From Istiophorus platypterus (Eukaryota > Chordata > Actinopteri > Istiophoriformes > Istiophoridae), in the NCBI GenBank assembly GCA_016859345.1, contig CM029131.1:12754378-12818377 (forward strand): a stretch of 64,000 bases of DNA, written 5' to 3'. The notes beneath the pieces were generated by a model, which saw nothing but the letters and a program-made list of their open reading frames with translations, was not told the DNA's origin and made no database searches. Positions within the stretch are counted from its first letter, which is position 1. Each line of letters begins with the position of its first letter. This document shows, one piece after another, positions 14,001 through 25,240 of this stretch. The translations under genes and the position numbers were made by a program.

Positions 14001-17000
14001 TCAGAAACATACTGTTTGTCACTTTTATGGAACATTGTAAAAGTAGAGTCGCGAGGAAAGATCCTTGGATTTCCTCATCCTCTTTGTTTTACTGCCTGCT
14101 CCTCAGCCCTCTAATCCTCTCGAGCCAAGGGGCTTTAGTTCAACTTATTTCACCTCCTCATTCAATTCAGTGCAAAACACACACAACTTTGTGTGTCAGG
14201 GGCCAGCAGGAGCTGCCCAGGAGGTGGGGAGTGGTGGTGGTGGTGGTGGTGGGGGGGGTTCACAACATGAGGTCCCTAAATCTTAAATGTCCTGGATACA
14301 GAGCGAGCAGTGATGAATGCTCCTCTTCTTCTCTTTTTTTTTCCTGCCGTCCTCTGTTGAGACAGCAAAAGATAAACGTTAACTAGGCTCCATAAATCCA
14401 GGACCAAGGTAAGATCAGACAAGAGGACTCGGATGATTCACGATGATGTAATCGGCCTTGGTTGTATTGGACTTGTGTTGCATTAGTGCGGCCAACATTT
14501 CTCGCTTAAAGTCAGTTGTGTCTATTTGACCTGCTGCCACATCCGCAGTCCAGCGTTGGAGGAGGTGGGGGTGGGGGGGGCTTTCCTGCTACGCTTGTGG
14601 TCTGTAAATATGTTGATAGGCTGCGAGTGGTGATCACGCCTGGCTGAGATCTTTACACAAACGTGTGCTCGGGTGCTGCCCCCTCTCCTCCAAAGTCTCA
14701 ACTCTCACTGGGCATCATTAAAACCAACATTTTGACCCCGGGTTTTTTTCTCTTCCATCTTCCTTCATTGTACAATCTGCAGTCTCCATGTTTTCCATCT
14801 ACAGTGTAATCATCAGGCCTTCACCTCTTTGTTAATGGTTCGTTGCAATGTGGGTGATCTTGGGTAGCAAGTAGTTCCAGATAAGAGGGTCTGCTAGGGC
14901 AACACATGGCAATCCAGAGCATAATCTGTGTCTTTCTTCACACAGCAGTCGTCAGGCCAGCCACCGTCACTCCCACATCTGCTCCTCGTACGACAGCCTA
15001 CAAGGTACCAGATGTTCTCCTGCAACCCCCCAAAATAAAGTCAGACGCTTTCCGGAAGACCTCGAGTGGCGGCTCCCCGCAGACGAGGGCCGAGGCTGGG
15101 AAGACGATTCCGAGAACCAACCCAGGCCCGTCGCACGCCAAGACCACTGCGCGGATGAAGGCTCCAGGAATCAGCCCGAGTCGCGGCCTTGCCAATGTGG
15201 GAACCAACAAGAGCATCACAGCGGTAGCATCGGGCTTCTCCCAAAGAAAGACAGATGGCAGAAAAACCCAAGGAGGAATCAACCTTGATCCAACCAGGAT
15301 TAACACAGAGCCTGGTGAGAACATCTCTAGACTTGCATCGGACAAAGTCGAGCCTGATCCGCCCAAAATCAGCGACACCGTTGTCAAGACACCCGCTGCA
15401 GCCCAGCCATCAGGAAAAGGCAGACCAGCTTCAGGTAAGCCTGTTTCCAACAATGTCTACCAGTTGTGTGTTTTTCAATAAAGATATATTTAGAGTTATA
15501 GTGCTCTACGAAGCCCACTGAAGGGCACTTTAGAGGAACATAAAGGGAGAACACTAAGACTAAAAGAGTCAGAGGGGAAAAAAATCTGATTTACTGTACA
15601 GATTGGAACAGTAAAACCCACATGGATCTGGAGCAGTTAGGTCTTTGCTGCCTTGCTACCAGGCTTCCGCTCCTCACTTGACTGCTATGATGATGACGAC
15701 TCAGCTTGCACGAAGCAGTGACCGCTGTTCTTTCGCGTCTCCCAGGACTCCCGGTTCGGTTTCCGGCTACCAACATGTCGGCCACATGCGCCAGCAGGCC
15801 CTGCTTCCCCGGGGTTCAGTGCATCAACCGCAGGCCACCACATGTCGGCTATGTATGCGGCCGCTGCCCACCCGGCCTCCACGGCAACGGACGCGTTTGC
15901 ACGAAGAACGCCAAGGCAGGTGAGGGATCCTTCTATTAGTGTTTGATTTTGCAGTTTCGTAACTAATTGACCTGCAGCTCTGACACCTGATAAGGTTCTT
16001 TTCATAGTTTTGAATCTCCTCTAAGCCCTTAAGAACCCGATGATCTATGGATGAGTCAACCATTTGGAAAAGTGCCACTTCCATTGACAGAATAAAAGAA
16101 TGCTTGCATGAATATCATAGCTAAATGCAGCATTTTGTGAATTAAACCCTTTCTTCCTCTTCCTATTCTTGTTCTTAACCTGAGGACACTTTCTGTCTTG
16201 TTGTTAAGGGATTTCAAAAAATATCCCGAGTTTGATGAAAACATCAGGCAGTTCATTTTGATTTTATTATGTTCTGCTTTCCCTGATGTTGTTTTATAGG
16301 TTTTTCTTGGTCGGAAGGAATGTCATTTATTGCAGCAGATAAATCAGTGTAAGTGCTTGGAGACTGTCTGGGTGCAATAATCACCTCTGGTACTTTGCTT
16401 TTCGAGTCAGTGACCGGCCACAAAAGCTTGATCAGAAGATTACTGAATGCTTCTCACAAGGGGAGCAGGTGTTTCCTAACGGCTCAGAAGAGACCATTTC
16501 TTTCCAACTTAAATCCCTTTACTTTGGATTGTGTTTGCCTGTGAGGTCAAAAGGTGGAACAGAGTGTTTGTGCCGATAAGCCTCTCATGAATCACCTAAA
16601 TCAATTTGCAAAAGCTGTTCCGAAGAATTCCAGCAGTTTCTACTCGAATCGGCGACTGTAAAAAAAACTCATCCAAGCAGAGACTATGTGCACACTGTTT
16701 TCCAACAACCTGCTTTTATTTCAGCAGTTTTCCCTTCTCTCCTGCTACCGATTTGGGTTTTTTATTTTCAAGGCTTTTGCTTTTATTTCAGTTGACTGTG
16801 TTTAAGATTTTCTTTACCATAGAGCTTGATGTATCAAAATGTCTGTTCTTACATGGCACAAATTCAGTTTACAGTGATAACAATTGGCCAGAGGCACTGA
16901 TGCCACCTCCCTGTCCCTCCTCAGCATCCAATCGCCTCCCTCAGCAGCAGCCGGGAGGCAAGACCAGCCGGTCCCCACACGGAAGTGGCGTCAAAGTCTC

Positions 17001-19052
17001 CCAGCTCCACCTGCCCAACCTGCCCGCCAGACACGGCATCAAGCACCTGTCCTCGTCCGTCACCAGACCGAGCCAGGGTCACGTGCCACGCCAGGCTCCA
17101 GCGTCGGGGAGGGGAGGTGGAACCGGGAGGAGGGAAGCCGTCACCGTCCCCAGAGATGTTACAAAAACATCCGTGGGTGCCGTCCACGCCCCTGCAAACA
17201 CCCACGTCACCCAGCAAGGTGCCAGGAAATATGCAAGAACTAGCACTGCAGCCTCCGGGGAGGTGGGAGTTCTCCGTGTGACCATCTCCAAGGTGAATCT
17301 ACCATTTCTGCACAGAACCATCAGAGCAGTCATGATTCATAAAGGAGTATCTGTATGAGGACACCGGTATCCAATAACCTTCCTTTCTTCCCTCAAAAAT
17401 TCTCCCAGCAGTCTGAAGCAGTGCAGGCTGGCGCCACGCCTCTGAAGGTGACTCCTGCTGCCCCTCGCCTCTCCACCCAGTCTCAGGAAGCCGCCGAGTC
17501 AAAAAAGACAACCAGGCCTCAGCTCAAACACCTGGCATCCACCCAGGCCAAACCCTGGACCCCTCCGAGACCCGCCGTCTCCCTGACGGCGGCCCTCACC
17601 GCTCTGTCCTACTCCCTGTCCGAGTCGGAGTTCTCCGCAGACGGTGACGAGGCCGAGCCCTGGTCCGAAGGCGCGGACCTGCCGCAGATGGTCCCGGCAT
17701 TGACTTTCACGACTCCGGGCAAGACGCTCCACAACTCCCAGCTGTTGAGGGCTGCCTCCGTCCAGGTGGGGGTTGGGGGCGGCACGACAGCTGACCAACG
17801 TGTGACGACCTGCGCTGACCTGCCATGCTTCCCCAGTGTCCAGTGTGAGCCAGCCGTGGATGGGGGCTTCAGGTGTGGGAGGTGTCCCATCGGATACACC
17901 GGTGATGGACGAGCCTGTCGAGGTACAACTCGAACACCTTCAATGCCTGAGAAATGTGCAGGATTTTTGTTTCCTTTAGAAAAATTCCTTATAACTGTGG
18001 CTCGGACAGAGTTGATGATGCACTTTCCACTGTCTCTGAATTTAAGGCGCATCGGTCACATTATGGCCGATAACCAATCTGCTTAATAAGATGAATATAT
18101 GCACCAGTACTAGTATTGGTATAATAAGTTTATAGTATAGAATTTTGCTGGTGCCAACAGGTGATTGTACCAAAAGGAAATCATAAAGCAAGAAGCGCAC
18201 AATCGCCCTGATCATTGTTTTACCGTCAGTAGATCAGGCACAGAACTTAAACGGATATATTAAAAAGACCTACACATGTTTAACACCCCCCCGGTGTGTG
18301 TTTAAAGCTGTTTGCAGGCACACATGTGGCAGGAACATGGTGTGTGCCGCGCCCAATACGTGCCGCTGCAAACCAGGCTACACTGGACTCGACTGTCAGA
18401 CGGGTAAACAAACACAGACGATGGCTCGTATGGCTCACATGTATAGTTATTTTCACATTTTCATTTGTATCTGTGTACATATCAATTTCTTTCGGGTATT
18501 TGGTTTTTGGTTTGTCCTGGTCAGTTTTTTTGTTTTCTCTTTTTTTCTCAGCAATCTGCGACCCGGAGTGTACGAACGGGGGCGTTTGCCTCGCTCCGGG
18601 TGTGTGTCAGTGTCCGAGCGGTTTTCATGGAGAAGCTTGTCAGGAAGGTAAGGTGCTTCCCAGTCTCCCAGCCGTTCCAGTCACAGATCTCTTTAGTTTC
18701 TTTGGTTTTAAATCCGCTACCATAACTGATCAAACTAAATGAAGTCCGCCTCTTTAGCTCTGTGCAGGTTGCCGTGTGAAAATGGCGGCACCTGTGTGGG
18801 ACTGCAGACTTGCTCTTGTCCTTACGGGTTTGTTGGACGTCGCTGCGAGACCAGTGAGTTTACAGCCACTTTAGTTACTGTGTTTCTACATTTGCCCAAT
18901 GACATGTTATTTTTTCTTTAAAAAGCTAATGTAATATTTCTGCTTTTCACAGTGGTGTGTAGCCGCCACTGTCACAACGGGGGCCAGTGCGTGTCTCCAG
19001 ATGAGTGCATGTGTCAGCCAGGCTGGACCGGACCATCCTGTGAGACTGGTGA

Positions 19053-19096
<44 letters not shown>

Positions 19097-22000
19097 ACTG
19101 ACCGGTCGATGCCTTCTCCCCCAGCTCTCTGCGCCCCCGTCTGCCTCAACGGGGGCTCGTGTGTTCGGCCGGACATCTGCGAGTGTCCTCACGGTTTCTA
19201 CGGAGCGCAGTGCCAGAACGGTAAACCCACCGCTCCACACATCAGTCAGCCCTCCGGATTCAAACCTCTGCTAAATTTGAGTTTGTGCAGAGCCAAACCA
19301 AATCCCGGTTTCTTTCGTCAGTATTTTATGAAGTTTGCTTTCCCTCTTCCTTGCCCACAGCCGTCTGCAGTCCTCCCTGTAAGAACGGTGGCGTCTGTAT
19401 GAGGAACAACGTCTGCTCCTGTCTGCAGGGATACGTCGGGAGGCGCTGCGAGAAAAGTCCGTTTTTCTACCTCATTTCTCTCTTCGTCGTCTTTGTCTCC
19501 TTTCTATCTGGCACCATTCCTCATTTCCTTTAATTTCTGCTTCTCTTCTTGTCTTCCATCTTTACTCCTGAATTTTTCCACTTTCATCCACTTATTTCTC
19601 TTCATTTTCCTCCCCTTCCTGCTTTGCCACTGCAGCGTCCTCCCTCATCTTTCTCATCCTACACCTCACTCTCCTCCATTCTGTCGATCCTCCCCAACTT
19701 CCTCCATTTTAATGTACACACTGAATGCATGTCAGCTAAAATTCTTCACATCACATCTGAATAGAGATGATTATTTCACAAAAGAAAAAAAATCTCACTC
19801 CCTTGTGACCAAACCAGAGAAACTATTCCTTTGTCCTGTCAGTTTGATCTTAACCTTTTCATTTAGGTAGCTATTCTTCTCTCTCTCCCTCTCCAGGTGT
19901 GTGTGAGCCCATGTGTATGAATGGCGGCAGGTGTGTCGGTCCAGATGTTTGCGATTGTCCGTCGGGTTGGCGAGGGAGGAGATGCGATAAACGTAAGTGG
20001 CGTGGCACGAGAGTCGGATACAAATTCGTCACACGCGCAACACTATCACCCTCCTCCTCCAGGTCGAAAACCGTCGTACATCAGCACAAACACCTGAACG
20101 CTTCAGACTGACGAGGGCAGATTCACACCATCGGTCCTTCACAACAAATCAGCACCGGAATCTAAAAACTCTGAATCAGTCTGTCCAGAAACGGTCCAGC
20201 CAACACACAAACTTACAAAGGAAAAACATAAAACTCACAAATGGAAAAATTAAAAATTATTTTAGCAGGGAGTTGTTTAAAAATAGATTTAAAATGAGCA
20301 AATGTGTTTAATGAAGCGATTTATAGTATAACTGGAACAGTTGACTTGGGCCACTTTGAGTGTTAGTCAGACTTCTAGTTTTATTAATAGCTAAACCTGA
20401 CAATAGTTAACTAAAAATGAGGAAAAAGTGAGAAAAGCAAAAGCTGGAACATTTGAGAAGCTGAAACTACTAAATTTTTTTGATAAATGGCTGAAATAAT
20501 TCATCACTAATCAAAGTTTTAGTAATTTTTCTCTCGACTGATCTAATTAATCTAATTAAAAAGTCACTGTTTCAGCCCCAAACAGGACAAAACCTTTAAT
20601 CATCTCGCTGTAAAATTTACCAAACCGAAGCAGTGGCGGTTACATCTGAAGCCTCCAGGTTCTGCTGACAGAAACCTCCACAAAGGGGCCTTCACATGTG
20701 GGACCCATCGGCTCCGACGTCTGCAGTGTTTTATGGCGCTGAGCCTCAGACGTCTCGGTGAGACGCCGCTGAAGCAACAACCACCTAAGAGACAGACATC
20801 CGAGTGTCGGGGGTTGAACCACAACCCACAGATAACCATTAAATGTTGACGCTCCGAGCTGCAGCTTTTACTTCTGAAGGGGGTGTGTTTTTTTTAGTTT
20901 ATACCTTCACACCTGTCACTCATCAGGAGCCTGTGGACGATCCCGAGGCATCTGGGAACCTCCGCATCTGGTCCGACGCTGATCTTCCCTATGCTCTGTG
21001 AACGTTTCACCTCCTTCTGTCTCCCACTTGTTCTTGCTGACACAGAAATGATTCCATATTGTTAAAAAAAAAAAAATCCAGTGCTTCCTACATAACCGGG
21101 GTTTTTTTTAAAACTTAGAGGCCCTTTAGTTAAATGTCCATGATCTTTTCTTACGTCCTGAACCTGATGCAGCTCTAAGTTTAAGTCTTGTGTCGCCTCC
21201 CAGCCAGCTGCCTGCAGAAGTGCTTGAATGGAGGGGAGTGCGTGGGGCCCAACACCTGCCACTGCGCCCTGGGCTGGCAGGGCGTGCTGTGCCAGATCCG
21301 TGAGTATGACGACGCGACCTCCGGAAATCACCGTGCGTACGAGAGCTGAGACCAGCCGGGGCACAAAGTAAACCGGTCATTACCGGAAATGACGCCCTGG
21401 CTGTGAAATCCCTGTGTCCGGGCGGCCTCCGGATGTAAAATGGGAACTTTCTTTTTAACCCAGTTTGGTTCCTGTCATCCTTCTTTTTTTTTACACTGAA
21501 TAATAAACTCTACAGACTCAGTCAAGTGCAGGTTGTTTTATATGATAGAAGAGGTTGGAAAAAGCCCATCATCCCAAAATCCATGGATTTTAAGGTCATG
21601 ATAATTGTCTGAGTTAGAACTCGGCTGAATCCAGTCAGTAAATGAAAGACAGAAATGTTACTTTGCTGCACTGATCATCTGATTCCTTTTTTTGTTTTTT
21701 CTCAGCTCACTGTGAACAAAAGTGTCTGTACGGCAGTCGATGTGTCCGACCAAACGTCTGCGCCTGCCGGGGCGGAGATTCAGGTTCTCTATGCTCCAGG
21801 AGGGTAAGAAAAGACTGGGGAGTAGCTTGAAAGTGAAAAGACAGGTTTTCATATAAACAGTGTCATTAGGAGCAGATCAGGATTTTCAGTGACGATGATG
21901 TCAGGTTTGAATTCTCGACGACTTCTGCAGCTTGAAATTCAAGAAACTCAACGTTACTCTTCTCCCGGATTCTTGTTCGATTCTCTGTGAAGCAATATTT

Positions 22001-22799
22001 TCACTCTGGCATTTACGAAAATGTGTCCAGTCCCATGAACAGACCAGTTGCAGATGATGATGCATTGAGGGTCAGTGAAAAAAGTTTCAGTGATTAGACA
22101 AAACGCAGAAATTTTTCATTACAACCGGAACAAACGTGCCAACGCTCGGCTTCCCTGTCAGGTCAGGTGAAATTTTTGTCTCACGCTGAGACTGTGATTT
22201 TTATCACACTGTTATTTTTGTTTTTTTAATCTTACCTGGGACTCCAGCTGTTTAAACTTCTTTTTGCCCAGGTTTTTCCTTTTGTTTCGGTCCGAAACTT
22301 TTTAGCTGGAGCTGTTACATTACGTATTTCTGAAGAGAAAGAAAAAACAAAAAAAAAAAAAAAACACATTTAAACCCCGTTTATGTAAATAAATCTTCAG
22401 AGAGGGAAATTCTGAGAATCTGATATCCAGAAAACGTTAGGAAGGAGTAAGAGCGGAGGAAAAAGGAAAAATCAGAACATTTTAATATTTTTTTTAACAT
22501 TTCATGTGTTTTATACTTTCTACTTTTTAATTTGTCTGGTCCTCTTTGCTCTCGAGTTATTTTTTTTTCCAGCCTGGATCTTGGGGGGAAATGTTGGGTC
22601 TCTGTACTTAATAACTATAAAGAGTCTGGTCTAGACCTGCTCTAAATTAAAGTGCCCTGAGATAACGTCTGTTATGATATGGCGCCATCTAAATAAAGCT
22701 GAATTAAATTGAATTGAATCTATGTAATTATAAGGCCAAAATGATCTTGTTTTTTTTTTCTTTTTTGTTTTTTTCCAGCTGCCTATTGCCCAAGGTTGA
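1343..22799 (+). CDS. vwde: von Willebrand factor D and EGF domain-containing protein (5'-partial, 32 exons)
   Basis: A secreted or extracellular mosaic protein; in salamander and fish work VWDE is linked to appendage blastemas. Exons: 1343-1527, 1781-2009, 2135-2200, 2316-2548, 4082-4171, 4292-4433, 5209-5426, 6301-6374, 6558-6834, 7014-7216, 7386-8296, 8412-8548, 8651-8812, 8914-9018, 10238-10352, 11438-11709, 11841-12060, 12206-12343, 14949-15434, 15746-15919, 16925-17292, 17409-17922, 18308-18403, 18552-18647, 18758-18853, 18953-19048, 19125-19220, 19361-19456, 19897-19992, 21204-21299, 21706-21803, 22779-22799. Phases agree at every junction and the total is 2,067 residues plus stop. Order: D8C-like region, VWD domain (GLCGTFDRNGNNDF), an EGF, a Cys-containing region, calcium-type EGFs (DVDEC, DINEC), basic Ser/Thr/Pro-rich linkers with EGFs between them, then a nine-EGF tail. 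The first exon starts mid-codon, so the signal peptide lies upstream. Long introns (9.0-10.2, 12.3-14.9 and 20.0-21.2 kb) hold no other gene that I can see. Confidence 0.93.
6301..7430 (+). other. vwde: vwde VWD domain
   Basis: Four exons (6301-6374, 6558-6834, 7014-7216, start of 7386-8296) encode the von Willebrand factor type D domain. It opens with CYSLTDPHVITLDGRRYEN, continues through a WDCGSRHYAVACNCG segment, and closes with QGLCGTFDRNGNNDF and ADLLRFIEDWRIAPGESLFD. The DPH...DG start and the GLCG...N.NDF motif are hallmarks of VWD, where the acidic and asparagine residues bind calcium. In VWF and mucins such domains support disulfide-linked assembly; whether VWDE multimerises cannot be told from sequence. 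Confidence 0.92.
7386..8296 (+). other. vwde: vwde large 911-nt exon: post-VWD region and first EGF
   Basis: By far the longest exon of the gene. After the VWD tail it encodes an acidic, probably poorly ordered stretch with an RQRRQA sequence near 7768-7785, which resembles a proprotein-convertase (RxRR) cleavage site. A helical cysteine-containing region follows (ALEVCQMAL, AVCRGLLG, AVDLCILDL), and the exon ends with an EGF module, LRCPNFCNGNGECTEWGCQC. The helical part resembles the region that follows VWD in other VWDE-like proteins. The cleavage-site reading is inference. Confidence 0.75.
11841..12343 (+). other. vwde: vwde calcium-binding type EGF modules
   Basis: Exon 11841-12060 encodes one plain EGF (PCGCQNGGTC...CVCPVGRRGELC) followed by a module opening DVDECLSAPC. 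Exon 12206-12343 opens with DINECERKPC and has CFPGVQCFNNFGSYGCGPC. The D-x-D/N-E-C openings are the calcium-binding EGF consensus. Variants of the CFPGVQC unit recur in exons 15746-15919 and at the end of 17409-17922, so these three modules form a related subset distinct from the 96-nt tail array. Confidence 0.88.
14949..17922 (+). other. vwde: vwde basic Ser/Thr/Pro-rich linker exons with two embedded EGF modules
   Basis: Exons 14949-15434, 16925-17292 and most of 17409-17922 encode low-complexity, Lys/Arg/Ser/Thr/Pro-rich sequence with no cysteines until the last EGF. EGF-like modules sit at 15746-15919 and 17780-17922, each with CFP(G/S)VQC and CGRCP. The linkers look disordered and mucin-like, with many possible O-glycosylation sites. 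Two acceptors have a CAGCAG tandem (14941-14948, 17406-17411), so one residue may be optional at each. Linker frames are supported by phase continuity and open length, not by similarity. Confidence 0.7.
19057..19095 (+). repeat. (GT)n microsatellite next to an EGF exon donor
   Basis: About 19 GT units begin 8 nt after the 3' end of the 18953-19048 EGF exon, inside the 76-nt intron before the 19125 exon. It occupies half of that short intron and supplies many alternative GT dinucleotides. Confidence 0.95.
20441..20578. repeat. Dispersed repeat fragment (AGGGCTGCAACTAA-type family)
   Basis: An AT-rich stretch with AAGCTGGAAC near its start and ending CTCGACTGATCTAATTAATC...TTTCAGCC. It resembles the 3' part of a short interspersed fish repeat whose other copies here are at 39068 and 40768. 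It lies in the 1.2-kb vwde intron 19993-21203. Assignment is from remembered consensus. Confidence 0.5.
22585..22719 (+). repeat. Retroelement-like 3' tail in the last vwde intron
   Basis: The stretch has GGTCTCTGTACTTAATAACT, GTCTAGACCTGCTCT, TGCCCTGAGATAACGTCTGT, GGCGCCATCTAAATAAAGC and then ATTGAATTGAAT units. This order matches a tail I recall as very common in teleost genomes and that ends in short A/T-rich tandem units, as LINE/SINE 3' ends do. The exact family is not resolved. Confidence 0.6.
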
Positions 22800-23755
22800 G
22801 ACCAACCTACAGCAGGCAAACGCCACACAGCTGGAGTTCGATCAGCACCTGTAAAACCTTCAGGTGATCCAGAGCCATCAGCATCGAGCATCATCAAAAG
22901 AAAAAGCCAGATATGTCTGAAATCTCTCCTCTAGATTTACAACACAGCCCTGAGGGATCAACTTCCAAACCAAGCAGCATGAAGTCTGACTCCCGGGGTC
23001 GGTTCATCTCTGTGGGTCCAGAACAGGGTCAAGCTTAGCACTTACACAGGAAGCACGGGGAAAACCTATGTCTTCAAAACTCGATAGCACCAAAAAATAA
23101 ATAAATTCTGAATTAAAAGAAAGATTTTGTTCTTATTGCAGTTATTACTTTAAAAACAAACACTTATTTCTTTGCCTTCATCTCCAATGCTGCCAAACTG
23201 CTAGAACATGGTTTTAATGGTTTTAATTTTCTCACCAAACATGGCTAACAGTTTCCCCCTCATTCCAGTCTTTATGCTAAGCTAAGCTATTGAGAGGCTG
23301 AGTCGCTGTTGTACTTGACAGAGATAAAGACTTTAACTTCCTCCGTGCAAAAAAGACAGGAAACCATGACTTGAATTTCGCACATTATTAAAGGTTCGGT
23401 CTGCTAAAGACACATTTGTCATTTTTGATCAAGACCTTTTTATATATAAAAACATAAATACACGAGTCATTTTCTGGATCGATCAGCTGGTTCTCCATTT
23501 GTCAGTACGGCTGATCACTGTGAACCTGCGGCGAAGGTCGCGCTCTCCTCTCGTCTCGCTGTGATCGCCATTGTGTTCAGGTTCTTTGCTACAAACCCAA
23601 ACCTCTGTATGAGTATTTATTTATTTGGTTGTTTTATACTGTCACATATTTCTTGTTGTATAAATCTCAATCAATGTATAATCTATGTTATTTCTTATTA
23701 AAGCATTGTTTATGGGTTGTTTTATAAGAAAACAAATAAAGATCCTACTAAGGTA
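22779..23755 (+). other. vwde: vwde terminal exon: six codons, stop and 3' UTR
   Basis: A TTTTTTTCCAG acceptor at 22769-22778 leads into LPIAQG and a TGA at 22797-22799, in phase 0 with the previous exon. The UTR runs about 950 nt to an AATAAA at 23735-23740. An earlier AATAAATAAA near 23095 and an ATTAAA near 23698 could be alternative signals. The very short coding part makes this the least certain coding exon. Confidence 0.65.
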
Positions 23756-24590
23756 TTGATTTCTTGAGCTTAAATTAATTATTTCGTGAAACGAAGAGTG
23801 ATTTTTACAACTGTTAATGTAAAGTTTGTTGAATGTGAAGCTCTGCAGTCAAACTTGAATTTTGTATTTGTTGGTGTGAAATGAACCAAAAAAAACAATC
23901 ATTTGACTTTATTTGGTTCAATTTTTTCAACTCCTCAGCGACGACTGAAGTCGACTGAAGACCACATATTTTTATTTCAAATTTTTGATTTGGTCTCCAT
24001 GCGTCAGACTAAATGATCACGGAGTCGTAGTTGTTGACATAACTTGACATGAGAAGAAGCACAGCTACGATCCGATGCTGGTCAATCATAGCTTTTCCAT
24101 ATTTAATGTACATGTTCTTTCTTATGAAGCACTGGGACTGAACATGACATTTTTATACTCGGTGAGAGAAGACACATTTGTCTCTTTTTGTTAAGACTCT
24201 GCGAAGTCAAATCCCCCACTTTGTGTTTCCCTGATCTTAACCTGAGCCCACACCTGACGCTAACCAGCTACCCCTATGACGCATAACCCCAATCTAACCC
24301 AAACATGGAGAGCAAGAGTAAACCAATACGTGAGAGGCAGGGAAACATTGCTCAAAGGGGAAAAACAACTGGAAACGTCACGACGTTAGAAGCAGCTTTC
24401 GTTGGACAGAATTTGATTATTATTTGGTGCAAACATTATATGGCAGCAACAATAGCTGGTCCATGTCGGGTTCCTCCCAATGTCAGGACGTGTGGTGGTA
24501 ACTTACCGTTGAAATCTACACGTGGTTCGATGTACTGTGTATCCATTATCCTTTGTTAATGGCTGTTCACAGAACCGAAGACCTCCAGCA

Positions 24591-24607
24591 TGGCCACCAG
24601 AGGGTGT
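24591..24607 (+). promoter_or_regulatory. CTCF-like binding motif, forward
   Basis: TGGCCACCAGAGGGTGT fits the CTCF core (CCACCAGRGGG) closely. It lies in the vwde-bHLH intergenic region and points toward the reverse motif at 25372. Motif match only; occupancy is unknown. Confidence 0.5.
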
Positions 24608-25227
24608 GTCGGATCATCTGAAAAGGACAGATTTAATGAACGATTATGAAGTGATCACACAATGTTCAGAAGGTCTTGTAACATTTGTATGTTCTGATAT
24701 TAGACGACTGCTGTTGTTGTCATCATCTGTTCACAATGCTTTCGGTTTGCTGACGTTCCTCAAGGTTTTTTCCGGGACTGGCTGTTTGGCAGCGGCAGCG
24801 GCAGCAGAGAAGCATTTGACTTTGCTGCAGGGGCCAGACAAGTTCACAGCCAGCGGGTCGGGGCCGCAGGGGCCGTGAGGAAATGAGGATTAAAAGATTA
24901 ATGAGGCCACATTAGCTCCGCACCAATTAGGATTCCGCTCTGCCGGCCCTCTCCCCGAACTCCTGCCTCCGCTTGGCCGAAAACCGAAGAGCCGCTTGAC
25001 TTTTTGCAACAGATTAGGATGAAGGCGGATCAGTTTGTCAGAGCCCAGCGGGGGCAACAAGCTTGGCCCTCTGTTGATATTTGTGTCTATCACTTGTATG
25101 ATTCTTTAGAACATTGCCTTAAAATGTCCTATAATCGTTCCTTTTAAAGTTAAGCGGGACATCTCTGCTCTAAATTCCTTTGGTCTTTGATTAGGCCTCC
25201 CGTAGCAGGAGTAATCCTGCAGGTAGG

Positions 25228-25240
25228 TGACCTTTGACCT
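25228..25240 (-). promoter_or_regulatory. Perfect DR1 nuclear-receptor element
   Basis: TGACCTTTGACCT is two exact TGACCT half-sites separated by one base; on the minus strand it reads AGGTCAAAGGTCA. This is the classical DR1 bound by RXR heterodimers, HNF4 or COUP-TF. It lies about 2 kb upstream of the bHLH start. Confidence 0.5.

Larger units (their letters stand above)
18308..21803 (+). other. vwde: vwde C-terminal array of nine EGF modules, eight on 96-nt exons
   Basis: Eight consecutive exons, each exactly 96 nt and starting and ending in phase 1, each encode one EGF of 32 residues with spacing C-x3-C-x5-C-x4-C-x-C-x8-C. They start at 18308, 18552, 18758, 18953, 19125, 19361, 19897 and 21204. 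A ninth, 98-nt exon (21706-21803) carries a divergent last EGF. Cores such as CxNGG(x)C and CxCPxGFxGxxC recur. Equal length and phase mean that loss or gain of any single exon would keep the frame. Confidence 0.95.

Noticed and set aside
14221..14262. (GGT)n and G run
   Set aside because: A short simple repeat in a vwde intron; no sign of coding or a stable functional structure beyond a generic G-rich stretch.
18308..21803. Regularly spaced 96-nt units suggested a CRISPR-like or satellite array
   Set aside because: The units differ at DNA level, encode EGF modules with conserved cysteines and are bordered by splice sites.
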